Shown: piece by piece, positions 16,223 through 24,344 of the stretch | Position numbering within the stretch: the first letter of the stretch is position 1 | Layout of the letters: each line of letters starts with the position of its first letter | DNA from: CAYTET01 sp964436975 | GTDB taxonomy: Bacteria > Bacillota_I > Bacilli_A > Erysipelotrichales > Erysipelotrichaceae | Assembly: GCA_964436975.1 (NCBI GenBank) | Contig: CAYTET010000002.1 | Coordinates: forward strand, 1-49,863 | Direction: 5' to 3' | Length of the DNA stretch: 49,863 nt | Notes under the pieces: generated by a model | What the model was told of the DNA's origin: nothing | Databases searched by the model: none | The model's input: only the letters and a program-made list of their open reading frames with translations | Position numbers and translations under genes: made by a program

Positions 16223-16696
16223 ATGCGGATAGGACAGTCTACAGATATCCATCAGATGGTCGCCGGCCGCCGGCTGGTGCTGGGCGGCGTGACGATTCCT
16301 TATGAAATGGGTCTGCTGGGACATTCGGATGCCGATGTGCTGACCCATGCCATTGCCGAAGCCATCATCGGGGCTTTGGGCAAGGGGGATCTGGGCACCT
16401 TTTTCCCGGACAGCGATCCGCAGTACAAGGACATCAGTTCGCTGCTGCTGCTGGACCAGATTGTCAAAATGATGGAGGATGCCGGCTACGGCATTGTCAA
16501 TGTCGACAGCCTGGTGCTGATGCAGAAACCCCGTCTGCACCCTTATGTCACCCGGATCAGGGCAACCTTAGCCAGCCATCTGCACTGCGGAAGCGACCTT
16601 GTCAATGTCAAGGCGACGACCGGAGAGGGACTCGGCTATATCGGGGCCGGCCAGGGTGTTGCAGCCCAGGCCGTGGTATTGCTTGAGGTGAGGTAA
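16223..16696 (+). CDS. ispF: 2-C-methyl-D-erythritol 2,4-cyclodiphosphate synthase
   Basis: IspF cyclises CDP-methylerythritol phosphate in the MEP isoprenoid pathway. The metal-binding DxH is in STDIHQM, the third ligand is His in LGHSDADVLTHA, and GDLGTFFPDSDP and KATTGEGLGYIGAGQGVAAQA are the remaining signatures. From the ATG at 16223 (MRIGQSTD) it is 157 residues, normal length. An in-frame GTG at 16214 would add three residues. The ribosome binding site is weak. Other MEP genes are not in the window, but its presence shows the organism uses MEP, not only mevalonate. Confidence 0.95.
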   Translation: MRIGQSTDIHQMVAGRRLVLGGVTIPYEMGLLGHSDADVLTHAIAEAIIGALGKGDLGTFFPDSDPQYKDISSLLLLDQIVKMMEDAGYGIVNVDSLVLMQKPRLHPYVTRIRATLASHLHCGSDLVNVKATTGEGLGYIGAGQGVAAQAVVLLEVR

Positions 16697-16699
16697 GAA

Positions 16700-16906
16700 A
16701 TGAACTACATTATTAAAGTCGAAGGCCTGAAGGACAGCCGTCAGAAAAACCAGCTGATCAGCCTGCTGCAGGCCGATGAATCAACAGCTGTCAAGATTCA
16801 GCTGGCGGAAGGAATCATCGATATCAGCACGGACCGGCCGATTGGCGAAATCTGCCAGCAGCTGAGTGAAAACGGTCTTGATATTGTTGATGTCGAACTG
16901 CAGTAA
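16700..16906 (+). CDS. Small protein with a heavy-metal-associated-like fold, no CxxC
   Basis: This 68-residue protein is preceded by a good GAGGTGAGG site and starts three bases after ispF, so it is likely co-transcribed with it. The strand-helix-strand pattern (YIIKVEGLKDSRQKNQLISLL, IIDISTDRPIGEICQQL, DIVDVEL) resembles HMA/copper-chaperone domains, but the metal-binding CxxC is missing. A ferredoxin-like ligand or partner-binding domain is plausible. The function is unknown. Confidence 0.6.
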   Translation: MNYIIKVEGLKDSRQKNQLISLLQADESTAVKIQLAEGIIDISTDRPIGEICQQLSENGLDIVDVELQ

Positions 16907-16988
16907 GTCACACCGCTGCTTTGGCAGCGCTGGCTTAATAGATGCTTTGCATGAAACTGCATTAAATTGCAGGGAAAGGAAGTAAACT

Positions 16989-17381
16989 ATGCCATTTTCA
17001 GATAACGTCAATGAGGCGGCCAAAACGGTCGGAACGGCCGTCAGCGAATTTGCCAAGGATGTCAGTGTCAAGACCGGCGAGGCTATAACCTACGGCAAGC
17101 AGACCATAAAGATTAAGACGGCCGAAAAAGCCATCGCCAAAGCCGAGGCGGCTATCGGCGCCTATTATCACAGCCAGCATGCCGCCGGCCAGCCGACCGA
17201 GGAAGGCATCAAAGAGTTCATTGAGAATATTGATGCCCAGCAGGCCGTGATTGACCAGGCTAAAGAGGTCATTGCCCAGCTGAAGGAAACGGAGCCGGCG
17301 GCAGCTGAAGAAGCCCAGCCGGAAACGGCTGAAAAACCGGATGATAATCCGGAAGACTGCCCGGACCATCCGGAAGAGTAA
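16989..17381 (+). CDS. Hypothetical acidic coiled-coil protein
   Basis: This 130-residue soluble protein has a helical core (about 20-95) rich in Ala, Lys and Glu and a disordered acidic tail with many Glu and Pro. The start MPFSDNVNEAAKTVGTAVSEF and the central IGAYYHSQHAAGQPTEEGIKEF resemble clostridial small proteins that often carry a C-terminal zinc ribbon, absent here. An AAAGGAAG site precedes the ATG. A clean terminator follows. Confidence 0.65.
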   Translation: MPFSDNVNEAAKTVGTAVSEFAKDVSVKTGEAITYGKQTIKIKTAEKAIAKAEAAIGAYYHSQHAAGQPTEEGIKEFIENIDAQQAVIDQAKEVIAQLKETEPAAAEEAQPETAEKPDDNPEDCPDHPEE

Positions 17382-17391
17382 TCTGATATTG

Positions 17392-17418
17392 AAAAACCGG
17401 CATCAACTGCCGGTTTTT
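17392..17418 (+). terminator. Bidirectional terminator
   Basis: A perfect 11-bp stem (AAAAACCGGCA/TGCCGGTTTTT) with a 5-base loop lies between the acidic protein gene and the convergent nucleotidase gene. Confidence 0.9.
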
Positions 17419-17441
17419 ATGTGGATGGGATAATATACAGC

Positions 17442-18905
17442 TTATTCAGCAATGATGATGCGGCGGCCGGCTTTGACATCAAGATGCTGGTGGTTGACCA
17501 GATACTCGCTCAGGATATCGATAACCCCGGTTGACAGGGTCCGGCTGGGACCGTTGGTTTTCAACTGGCTGACATCAAGGTCGAAGAACCGGTCAATGTT
17601 GGTGTAGTGGTATTCCTGAAAGCCAACCGTAAACAGATCTTTGTCCTGGACCGGCCGGCCCTTGAAAGTCAGAGCGGTTATCTTTTTTTGGGCCCGGTCA
17701 TAAGTCAGACTGACCGCTGCGGGCAGCTGGTAGAACTCGGTAGTGCCGGCAAAGGCTTCCTCCCGCAGCAGAAATGTCAGGGCATGGCGCAGCTGGGCGC
17801 CGGTGACCGTCAGCATTTCCACTTTGTCATCATAGGGGAAGGCTTCGCACAGGCTGCCGAAAGTCACAACTTCGCCCAGACTTTCGGTCCGGATGCTGCC
17901 GGAGCCCAGAAACATGATATCAACACCCAGACATTCGGTCAGGATATCACAGAACAGATCGCCCAGTTCGGTTTCCTGGTTGCGCCGCGGATGGGTCAGC
18001 ACTCTTTTGAAGCGGGTCAGGATCCGGTTGTATTTTTTGTCGGTGACATCGGTATAGGATGTCAGCAGCTTTTCCAGCTGGATGTCCCGCGGGCAGTTTG
18101 TCTCATTGATGGGCAGACAGTGCCACTGATAGGAGTCAATCTTGTTGTTGTCAGTATCAACCACAATATCAAAGCGGCCGATCTGGTCAGTTCCGGTGCC
18201 GGCCTGGACGATGGGAATGCCGTTGATAACCTCCGGCTGGTCCAGCAGGGTATGCGAGTGGCCGCCGATGATAATATCAACGCCCCAGACCGGGTCGAGC
18301 ATGGCGGCCAGTTTTTTGTCTTCTTCAATGCCGATATGGGTCAGCAGAACTGTAAAATCGATATCAATGCTGTTGTAGGTGTCACAGATGGCCCCGATTT
18401 CGGCGGCTGCTTCCCTTAAGTCAATGAAGGAGCCGACCAGATTATCGCTGCGGGTGGCATCGAGAATACTGTCAGTTATAATGCCGATAAAAAGCACTTT
18501 CATCCCGCCGACTTCCAGAACAATGTGGGAGCGGAACAGGTGGGCATGATTGGTGCGGATGTACAGATTGGCATTAATGATAGGGAAGGTGGCGCATTTT
18601 TCAATGAACAGCAGGTGGGTGATGCCGTAGTCAATTTCGTGGTTGCCCAGCGAGACGACATCCGGGGAAAGATAGTTCATTATTTCGATAGTCGAGATGC
18701 CTTTGAACTCGGAGTCGATAACCGAGCCGCGGAACATGTCGCCGGCGATCGCATAGATGACGTTTTCCTCCTGCCGGCGGACCTTGCTGAGATAGCCGGA
18801 CAGCCGGGAGACGCCGCCGACCAGCTTCTGGTCAACGTTCTCGGCTAAAAAATCACCATGCATGTCATTGGAATGCAGAATCGTCAGTTTCTTGGTGTGG
18901 GGCAT
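17442..18905 (-). CDS. Metallophosphatase/5'-nucleotidase family protein
   Basis: This 487-residue two-domain enzyme has an N-terminal dimetal phosphoesterase domain with HSNDMHG, AGDMFRG, GNHEIDYG and GGHSHT, and a C-terminal 5'-nucleotidase substrate domain (about 290-480, including LFCDILTECLGVDIMFLGSGSIR). There is no signal peptide, so it is probably cytoplasmic like YunD, acting on nucleotides or related phosphoesters. The ATG at 18905 has a strong AAGGAG site; a longer in-frame start lacks one. Confidence 0.9.
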   Translation of the reverse strand: MPHTKKLTILHSNDMHGDFLAENVDQKLVGGVSRLSGYLSKVRRQEENVIYAIAGDMFRGSVIDSEFKGISTIEIMNYLSPDVVSLGNHEIDYGITHLLFIEKCATFPIINANLYIRTNHAHLFRSHIVLEVGGMKVLFIGIITDSILDATRSDNLVGSFIDLREAAAEIGAICDTYNSIDIDFTVLLTHIGIEEDKKLAAMLDPVWGVDIIIGGHSHTLLDQPEVINGIPIVQAGTGTDQIGRFDIVVDTDNNKIDSYQWHCLPINETNCPRDIQLEKLLTSYTDVTDKKYNRILTRFKRVLTHPRRNQETELGDLFCDILTECLGVDIMFLGSGSIRTESLGEVVTFGSLCEAFPYDDKVEMLTVTGAQLRHALTFLLREEAFAGTTEFYQLPAAVSLTYDRAQKKITALTFKGRPVQDKDLFTVGFQEYHYTNIDRFFDLDVSQLKTNGPSRTLSTGVIDILSEYLVNHQHLDVKAGRRIIIAE

Positions 18906-18997
18906 TGTCAGTCTCCTTGTGATATTTCCTATAAATATCATAAAGGGTCGGCTGTTTTATTTCACTATCCACACCGGGTAGTATTGCGGGTAGTATT

Positions 18998-19459
18998 TCA
19001 GTCCATCTTCATCTGGTACATCCGGATGAGATGGCCGCTGTTCTCCTTGACCATGCCATAATAGGTCCAGCCGTATTTTTCGTAGAAGTGGGTGTGGGAG
19101 GTAATCAGATAGACATTATGATAGCCCCGGTCTTTCAGATAGTCACAGCACCGGCTCAGCAGCTGGCCGGCCAGACCGTGATTGCGGTAGGCTTTTTCAA
19201 CGTATAAGGCGCACAGGTTGGGTGTCAGTTCGGGCTGGGTGTGGAAGTCATTGGCAATGATGCCGATCCCGGCGATGATCTGGCTGTCCTGGCAGATGAT
19301 AAACCAGTGGGGAACGTACTGGCCGTTCTGCCGGCTTTCGGCAAAGCTGGCCCGGTAAAGGGCCGCCGGATTATGCCAGTGGCTCTCAAACCAGACGGCA
19401 GCCGGCTGGTCAAATTCGGGATGATAGAAAAGGTCGATGAAAGAAAGGTTGCTATCCAT
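18998..19459 (-). CDS. GNAT family N-acetyltransferase
   Basis: This 153-residue acetyl-CoA-dependent transferase has motif A in LCALYVEKAYRNHGLAGQLLS (acetyl-CoA loop RNHGLA) and motif B near HTHFYEKYGW, a common ending in small-molecule acetyltransferases. The substrate is unknown. A good AGGAG site precedes the ATG. It lies divergent from the MetRS-like gene and upstream of the nucleotidase on the same strand, with about 90 bases between them. Confidence 0.88.
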   Translation of the reverse strand: MDSNLSFIDLFYHPEFDQPAAVWFESHWHNPAALYRASFAESRQNGQYVPHWFIICQDSQIIAGIGIIANDFHTQPELTPNLCALYVEKAYRNHGLAGQLLSRCCDYLKDRGYHNVYLITSHTHFYEKYGWTYYGMVKENSGHLIRMYQMKMD

Positions 19460-19525
19460 AATAAAACTCCTTTGGCACTGCCGTTATTATGCGCTAAATA
19501 AGACCGGGATGAAAGGGCTGGCTGA

Positions 19526-19555
19526 TTGTTATAGGGCGGGGTTAAGTGGTATAAT
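19526..19555 (+). promoter_or_regulatory. Promoter of the tRNA-synthetase operon
   Basis: TTGTTA (19526-19531) and a perfect TATAAT (19550-19555) are 18 bases apart, with an extended -10 TGG just before TATAAT. The start codon lies 26 bases downstream. Confidence 0.72.
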
Positions 19556-19581
19556 CGAAACGAATTTACGGAGGTATTTTT

Positions 19582-21579
19582 ATGCGTGACAACAAAGACA
19601 GCGCCCGGCCGGTTTTCCCCCAGCGGGCCGTAGTAACAGCGGGGATGCCATATGGCAACAAGTCGCTTCATTTCGGCCATATCGGCGGTGTTTTTGTGCA
19701 TGCCGACGTCTATGCCCGCTTTCTGCGGGACCGCATCGGCAAAGACAATGTCATCTTTGTTTCCGGAACGGACTGCTACGGCTCTCCGATTGCCGAGGGC
19801 TACCGGCTGAAATGCGAAAAAGAGGGCTTTAAGGGCACCATCGAAGACTATGTGCAGGCCAATCACAATGACCAGAAAAAGACCCTGGACGATTATGAGA
19901 TCAGCCTGGATATTTTCGGCGGCAGCGCCCTGGCGCCGGCCAAAGACATTCATGCCGCTGAAACAGCGGAATTCATTACCACCCTGTACAAAAACGGCTG
20001 GCTGGAAAAGATGGTTTCCAAACAGTTCTATGACGTCAAGGCCGGCTGCTTCCTGAACGGCCGGCAGGTCATCGGCCGCTGCCCGATTGCCAACTGCCAG
20101 AGCGAGAAAGGCTATGCTGACGAGTGTGATTTAGGCCATCAGTATATGCCGGAAGAGCTGATTGATCCCCGCAGCACGCTGACCGGCGAGACGCCGCAGC
20201 TGCGCGATGTTACCAACTGGTATTTCCGGCTGACCGATTTTAGCCGCGAACTTGAAGAATACATTGACATGATTGCGGCGCAGCCGCATATCCGCCGCAT
20301 TGTTTCCGAGACCATGCGGGAGAGTCTGGGCAAGCCGGTCATCTACGTCCGCAAGGAAGGCCTGGCGGCCTATCAGCAGGTTAAAGACAGTCTGCCGGCG
20401 CATCAGGCGGATCTGGAAGGCGACAAGACTTCCTTTACCCTGACCTTCGACCGGCTGACCGATCGTGAACAGGCCTGCCAGCAGCTGACGGCAGCGGCGA
20501 TCCGCTACCGGACCGGCAAGACCTTAGTGCCGCTGCGGCTGACCGGCAACATTGCCTGGGGTGTGCCGGCGCCTAAACTGGAAGACGAAGAAGACCTGAC
20601 CGTCTGGGTCTGGCCGGAGTCACTGTGGGCCCCGATCTCCTTTACCAAGGCCTATCTGAAAGCCCAGGGCCGGGATGAGACCGCCTGGAAGGATTACTGG
20701 GCTGACCCGCAGGCCCAGGTCTATCAGTTTATCGGCCAGGATAACATTTATTTCTACGGTGTGGCGCAGATGCCGCTGTGGATGGCCACCCAGGGCAAAG
20801 ACAGCCTGACGGTTCATCCGGCCAAGGGGCAGCTGTCGCTGACAACGCTGGTGCCTAACCACCATGTTCTGTTTCTGAATAAAAAGGCCTCGTCCTCCGG
20901 AGCGGTCAAGCCGCCGATGGCGGCCGATCTTTTACAGTACTATACCGCTGAGCAGCTGCGGGCTCATTTTCTGAGTCTGGCGCTGGATCAGAAGAGTGTC
21001 AGCTTTATGCCCAAGCCGCTTAATCCGGCCGCTGATCCTAAGGAAATGGATCCGGTTTTAGCCCAAGGCAATCTGTTTACCAATGTTCTCAACCGCCTGC
21101 TGCGGTCCTGCTTCTATACCGCCCAGACGCATTATGACAGCTGTCTGCCTGACGGAACAGTCAGTGCGGAAGTGGTCAGCCAGGGCACTGAGGCGATTCT
21201 GGAATATGAGCAGCTGATGTACCGCTTTGATTTCCACACCATTATGAACCTGCTGGATACTTATATCCGGCAGGCCAACAAATACTGGGCCCGCAACATT
21301 GCGGCGGCCGAGAAAAACAATGATGAAACCCTGCGCCGGCAGACGCTGGTTGACGCTTTCCACATGGTCAGGGTAGCCTGTCTGCTGTCCCATCCCATCG
21401 TGCCGGCCGGCTGTGAAATGGCCCGGGATTATCTGAACGTCAGTGAAGATTTCTTCAGTTGGGATTACGCCTTTGAAGACATCTACCATTTCTGTGCCGA
21501 CCGGACCAGTCACAAGCTGAAGAATCTGCCGCCTAAAGTCGACTTCTTTGAAAAGCCGGCCAGTCAGTATGAACAGTAA
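19582..21579 (+). CDS. Methionyl-tRNA synthetase-like class I tRNA ligase
   Basis: This 665-residue class I synthetase of the MetRS group has a HIGH motif as HFGHIGG after MPYGNKSL, then FVSGTDCYGSPIAEGY, and a zinc knuckle with Cys in CPIANCQSEKGYADECDLGH. FIGQDNIYFYGVAQMPLW matches the MetRS core. The KMSKS loop is replaced by KKASSSG (in FLNKKASSSGAVKPP), losing the usual lysine pattern. An unusual segment of about 100 residues (near 225-320) follows the knuckle region. A GGAGGT site supports the ATG. It may be a divergent MetRS or a paralogue; I cannot tell whether it is the only one. It is followed 14 bases later by gltX. Confidence 0.82.
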   Translation: MRDNKDSARPVFPQRAVVTAGMPYGNKSLHFGHIGGVFVHADVYARFLRDRIGKDNVIFVSGTDCYGSPIAEGYRLKCEKEGFKGTIEDYVQANHNDQKKTLDDYEISLDIFGGSALAPAKDIHAAETAEFITTLYKNGWLEKMVSKQFYDVKAGCFLNGRQVIGRCPIANCQSEKGYADECDLGHQYMPEELIDPRSTLTGETPQLRDVTNWYFRLTDFSRELEEYIDMIAAQPHIRRIVSETMRESLGKPVIYVRKEGLAAYQQVKDSLPAHQADLEGDKTSFTLTFDRLTDREQACQQLTAAAIRYRTGKTLVPLRLTGNIAWGVPAPKLEDEEDLTVWVWPESLWAPISFTKAYLKAQGRDETAWKDYWADPQAQVYQFIGQDNIYFYGVAQMPLWMATQGKDSLTVHPAKGQLSLTTLVPNHHVLFLNKKASSSGAVKPPMAADLLQYYTAEQLRAHFLSLALDQKSVSFMPKPLNPAADPKEMDPVLAQGNLFTNVLNRLLRSCFYTAQTHYDSCLPDGTVSAEVVSQGTEAILEYEQLMYRFDFHTIMNLLDTYIRQANKYWARNIAAAEKNNDETLRRQTLVDAFHMVRVACLLSHPIVPAGCEMARDYLNVSEDFFSWDYAFEDIYHFCADRTSHKLKNLPPKVDFFEKPASQYEQ

Positions 21580-21593
21580 AGGAAAAGATAAAA

Positions 21594-23240
21594 ATGGATG
21601 ATAATCAGCGCCTGGCCGAACTGCTGTTCGGACCCCTGGCCCACGATACCGGTTACTATGAAGAATTATATGCGACCCGCCAGCTGGCCAAGGGCGCCCA
21701 GGTCATGCGTATTGCGCCCAGCCCGACCGGCTTTATTCATCTGGGCAATCTGTACGGTGCCATGGCTGATGAGCGGATCGCCCACCAGTCAGGTGGCGTC
21801 TTCTTTCTGCGGATTGAAGACACGGACCAGAAGCGCAAGGTTGACGGCGCCGTGGAAGCGGTTCTGACGGCTTTTGATTACTTCGGCCTTTCTTTTGATG
21901 AGGGCGCCGAGCAGAATAAAGGGGCTTACGGGCCCTATTATCAGAGCCGGCGGGCGGATATCTATCACGCCTATGCCAAGAAGCTGGTCAGCCAGGGCCT
22001 GGCTTATCCCTGCTTCTGTTCGGAAGAAGATCTGCAGGAAATCCGCCAGCAGCAGACGGCCGCCAAGCAGACGACCGGCTATTACGGTTCCTGGGCCCGC
22101 TGCCGCGATCTGACTTACCAGCAGGTCAAGGAGCATATTGACCGCCATGATCCTTATGTCATCCGGATGCGCAGCAATGGCGATGTCGCCAGGCAGCACA
22201 TCTTCCATGATGAGATCAAAGGCGATATAACGGTTACCGAGAATGACCAGGATGCCGTGCTGCTGAAGACGGACGGTCTGCCGACCTATCATTTTGCCCA
22301 CTGCATCGATGATCATCTGATGCACACGACCATCGTTTTGCGCGGGGAGGAATGGCTGGGCACGCTGAACATTCATCTGCAGCTGACCGCCATGCTGGGT
22401 TTTCCGCCTTTTAAGTATGCCCATACCACGGTACTGATGAAGATGGACGGCGACATCAAAAGAAAACTGTCCAAGCGCAAAGATCCGGAGCTGGCCCTGG
22501 ATTATTACCGCCATTTAGGCTATCATCCCGAAGCGGTTAAAATTTATCTGCTGACACTGCTGAACTGGAACTTTGAAGAGTGGTATCTGAAAAATCCGGC
22601 GGCTGACATCGATACCTTTAAATTTACCCTGGAGAAGATGGGCCAGTCAGGAGCGCTGTTTGATCTGGAAAAGCTCAACAGCATTTCCCGGACTTATCTG
22701 GCCCGCTTTGATCTGGCCGCCATGAAGGACTACCTGCAGAAGTATGTCCGTGAATTTGAAAAGGAATCTATGGACATTTACTTCTCGGACAGCGGCTATC
22801 TGGACCGGATTCTTTCTTTGGGCATGGGCCTGGAGCTGAAGAAGCGGCGCAAGGATTTCATCTATGCCCGTCAGATCCTGGACAGCATCAGCTATTATTT
22901 TGATCCGGTCTACAAGCCGGCTTATGAATTTAAATTTGATAAAGAACTGACGCGATCCATTATCCAGGGCTTTGCCCAGAATTATGACTACGAAGATGAT
23001 AATGCGCTCTGGTTTTCCAAAGTCAAGCAGCTGACAGCGGCGCTGGGGCTGGCTGATGAAATGAGCGAATATAAAGCCCATCCGGACAAGTACAGAGGCA
23101 GTGTCAGCGATGTGGCTGAAACAATCCGCGTTGCCATGACCGGCCGGCGCAATACCCCCGATCTGTGGAGCATTATGCAGATAATGGGCCCGGACCGGAT
23201 CAAGGCCCGCCTGCAGCAGGTCTTAGCGGGGTTAGCCTGA
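21594..23240 (+). CDS. gltX: Glutamate--tRNA ligase
   Basis: Glutamyl-tRNA synthetase charges tRNAGlu (in many Bacillota also tRNAGln for later amidation). The HIGH motif is PSPTGFIHLGN (about residues 42-52), the KMSKS-type loop is KRKLSKRKDPE, and FFLRIEDTDQKR follows HIGH in the standard way. It is 548 residues, with the N-terminal extension of about 35 residues (LAELLFGPLAHDTGYYEE) seen in clostridial-type GltX. An AAAGGAAAAG stretch precedes the ATG. Its stop overlaps the start of the peptidase gene (TGATG). Confidence 0.95.
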   Translation: MDDNQRLAELLFGPLAHDTGYYEELYATRQLAKGAQVMRIAPSPTGFIHLGNLYGAMADERIAHQSGGVFFLRIEDTDQKRKVDGAVEAVLTAFDYFGLSFDEGAEQNKGAYGPYYQSRRADIYHAYAKKLVSQGLAYPCFCSEEDLQEIRQQQTAAKQTTGYYGSWARCRDLTYQQVKEHIDRHDPYVIRMRSNGDVARQHIFHDEIKGDITVTENDQDAVLLKTDGLPTYHFAHCIDDHLMHTTIVLRGEEWLGTLNIHLQLTAMLGFPPFKYAHTTVLMKMDGDIKRKLSKRKDPELALDYYRHLGYHPEAVKIYLLTLLNWNFEEWYLKNPAADIDTFKFTLEKMGQSGALFDLEKLNSISRTYLARFDLAAMKDYLQKYVREFEKESMDIYFSDSGYLDRILSLGMGLELKKRRKDFIYARQILDSISYYFDPVYKPAYEFKFDKELTRSIIQGFAQNYDYEDDNALWFSKVKQLTAALGLADEMSEYKAHPDKYRGSVSDVAETIRVAMTGRRNTPDLWSIMQIMGPDRIKARLQQVLAGLA

Positions 23241-24262
23241 TGCGCTATCCGGCGTTTATCCGCAAGGGAGCCACTGTCGGTCTAATTGCACCGTCTTTCG
23301 GCATCAGCGGCTATCCCTATGACAATCTTTATAACAGTGCTGTTGCCCAGCTGAAGACCCGGGGCTATGCCGTCAAAGCCTGCGCCAGTGTGCACGGGTT
23401 TTCCCATGCCGCCTCTGCTCCGGCAGATGTCAGGGGCCGGGAGATGATGGCCATGATGACTGATCCGGCTGTTGATGCCCTGATCAGTGTGGCCGGCGGC
23501 GAACTGATGTGCCAGATGATCCCCTATGTTGATTTTGCGGCTCTGAAGAAGGCGGAGCCGAAATGGTTTCTCGGCTTTTCCGACAATACCTTCATGACTT
23601 TTCTGCTTAATACCCTGGCTGATACGGCGTCTCTTTACGGCTGCTGCTTTTCCTCCTTTGGCATGGTGCCTTGGGACAGAGCAGTCGAGCAGTGCTGGCA
23701 GATCCTCAATGGCCGCCGGCTGACCCAGCGCAGCTATGATTTATACCAGGTTGAAGACCTGAAGCAAAAAAAGGGCCATGCCCTGAAGGGCTATAACAAG
23801 ATGGAGCCGGTTATCGTCAAGGCCCTGTCGGATAAAAAAACGGTGACTGTTTCCGGCCGGCTGACGGGAGGCTGTTTGGATGTTCTGCAGCTGATTGCCG
23901 GCACCCGCTTTGACAAAGTCAGAGCCTTCAACAAAAAATACGGCAGCGAAGGCATCCTGTGGTTCTTTGAGCCCTGCAATCTGACGGTGATGGGCATCTG
24001 CACGGCTTTATGGCAGCTGAAGCAGGCCGGCTGGCTGGACCGGGCCAGCGGCATAATCATCGGCCGGCCGGTTCATCCCGAGACCATCTTTGATGTTGAT
24101 TTGAAAGAAGCCTATCAGACCAGCCTGGCTGATCTGAATGTGCCGGTTATCTATGATCTGGATTTCGGCCATCTGCCGCCGGCCTGGACGCTTATTTCCG
24201 GCAGCCGGGCCACCGTGGTCAAAAAGGGTGACCGGGCGCAGATTGCTTACGAATTGAAATAG
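23240..24262 (+). CDS. S66 family peptidase (LD-carboxypeptidase)
   Basis: This 340-residue serine peptidase of the LdcA/MccF group trims peptides, usually cytoplasmic murein tetrapeptides, at an L-D bond, or inactivates peptide antibiotics. The nucleophile Ser114 is in GFSDNT, the Glu is in LWFFEPCNL and the His in FGHLPPAWTLISG. The start MRYPAFIRKGATVGLIAPS is typical. The ATG overlaps the gltX stop by one base, so translation is coupled. The MetRS-like, gltX and peptidase genes form one unit ending at a terminator. Confidence 0.9.
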   Translation: MRYPAFIRKGATVGLIAPSFGISGYPYDNLYNSAVAQLKTRGYAVKACASVHGFSHAASAPADVRGREMMAMMTDPAVDALISVAGGELMCQMIPYVDFAALKKAEPKWFLGFSDNTFMTFLLNTLADTASLYGCCFSSFGMVPWDRAVEQCWQILNGRRLTQRSYDLYQVEDLKQKKGHALKGYNKMEPVIVKALSDKKTVTVSGRLTGGCLDVLQLIAGTRFDKVRAFNKKYGSEGILWFFEPCNLTVMGICTALWQLKQAGWLDRASGIIIGRPVHPETIFDVDLKEAYQTSLADLNVPVIYDLDFGHLPPAWTLISGSRATVVKKGDRAQIAYELK

Positions 24263-24288
24263 AAGGCCGGCCTGAGGGCGGCCTTTTT
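24263..24288 (+). terminator. Terminator of the synthetase-peptidase operon
   Basis: A 7-bp stem (AAGGCCG/CGGCCTT) with a 9-base loop runs directly into five T, starting immediately after the peptidase stop codon. Confidence 0.8.
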
Positions 24289-24311
24289 CTTTGGCCGGGG
24301 GCCGGCTGTGC

Positions 24312-24317
24312 TATAAT
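24312..24317 (+). promoter_or_regulatory. -10 element of the GH2 gene promoter
   Basis: A perfect TATAAT lies 28 bases before the ATG. The nearest -35 candidate (TTGGCC at 24291) is weak and only 15 bases away, so the promoter may be activator-dependent. Confidence 0.5.
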
Positions 24318-24344
24318 TCAGGTGCAAGCAGGAGGTCACTGATA

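Noticed and set aside
17607..18419. 270-residue open frame opposite the nucleotidase gene
   Set aside because: It is an antisense shadow of a clearly conserved enzyme and has no start signal of its own.
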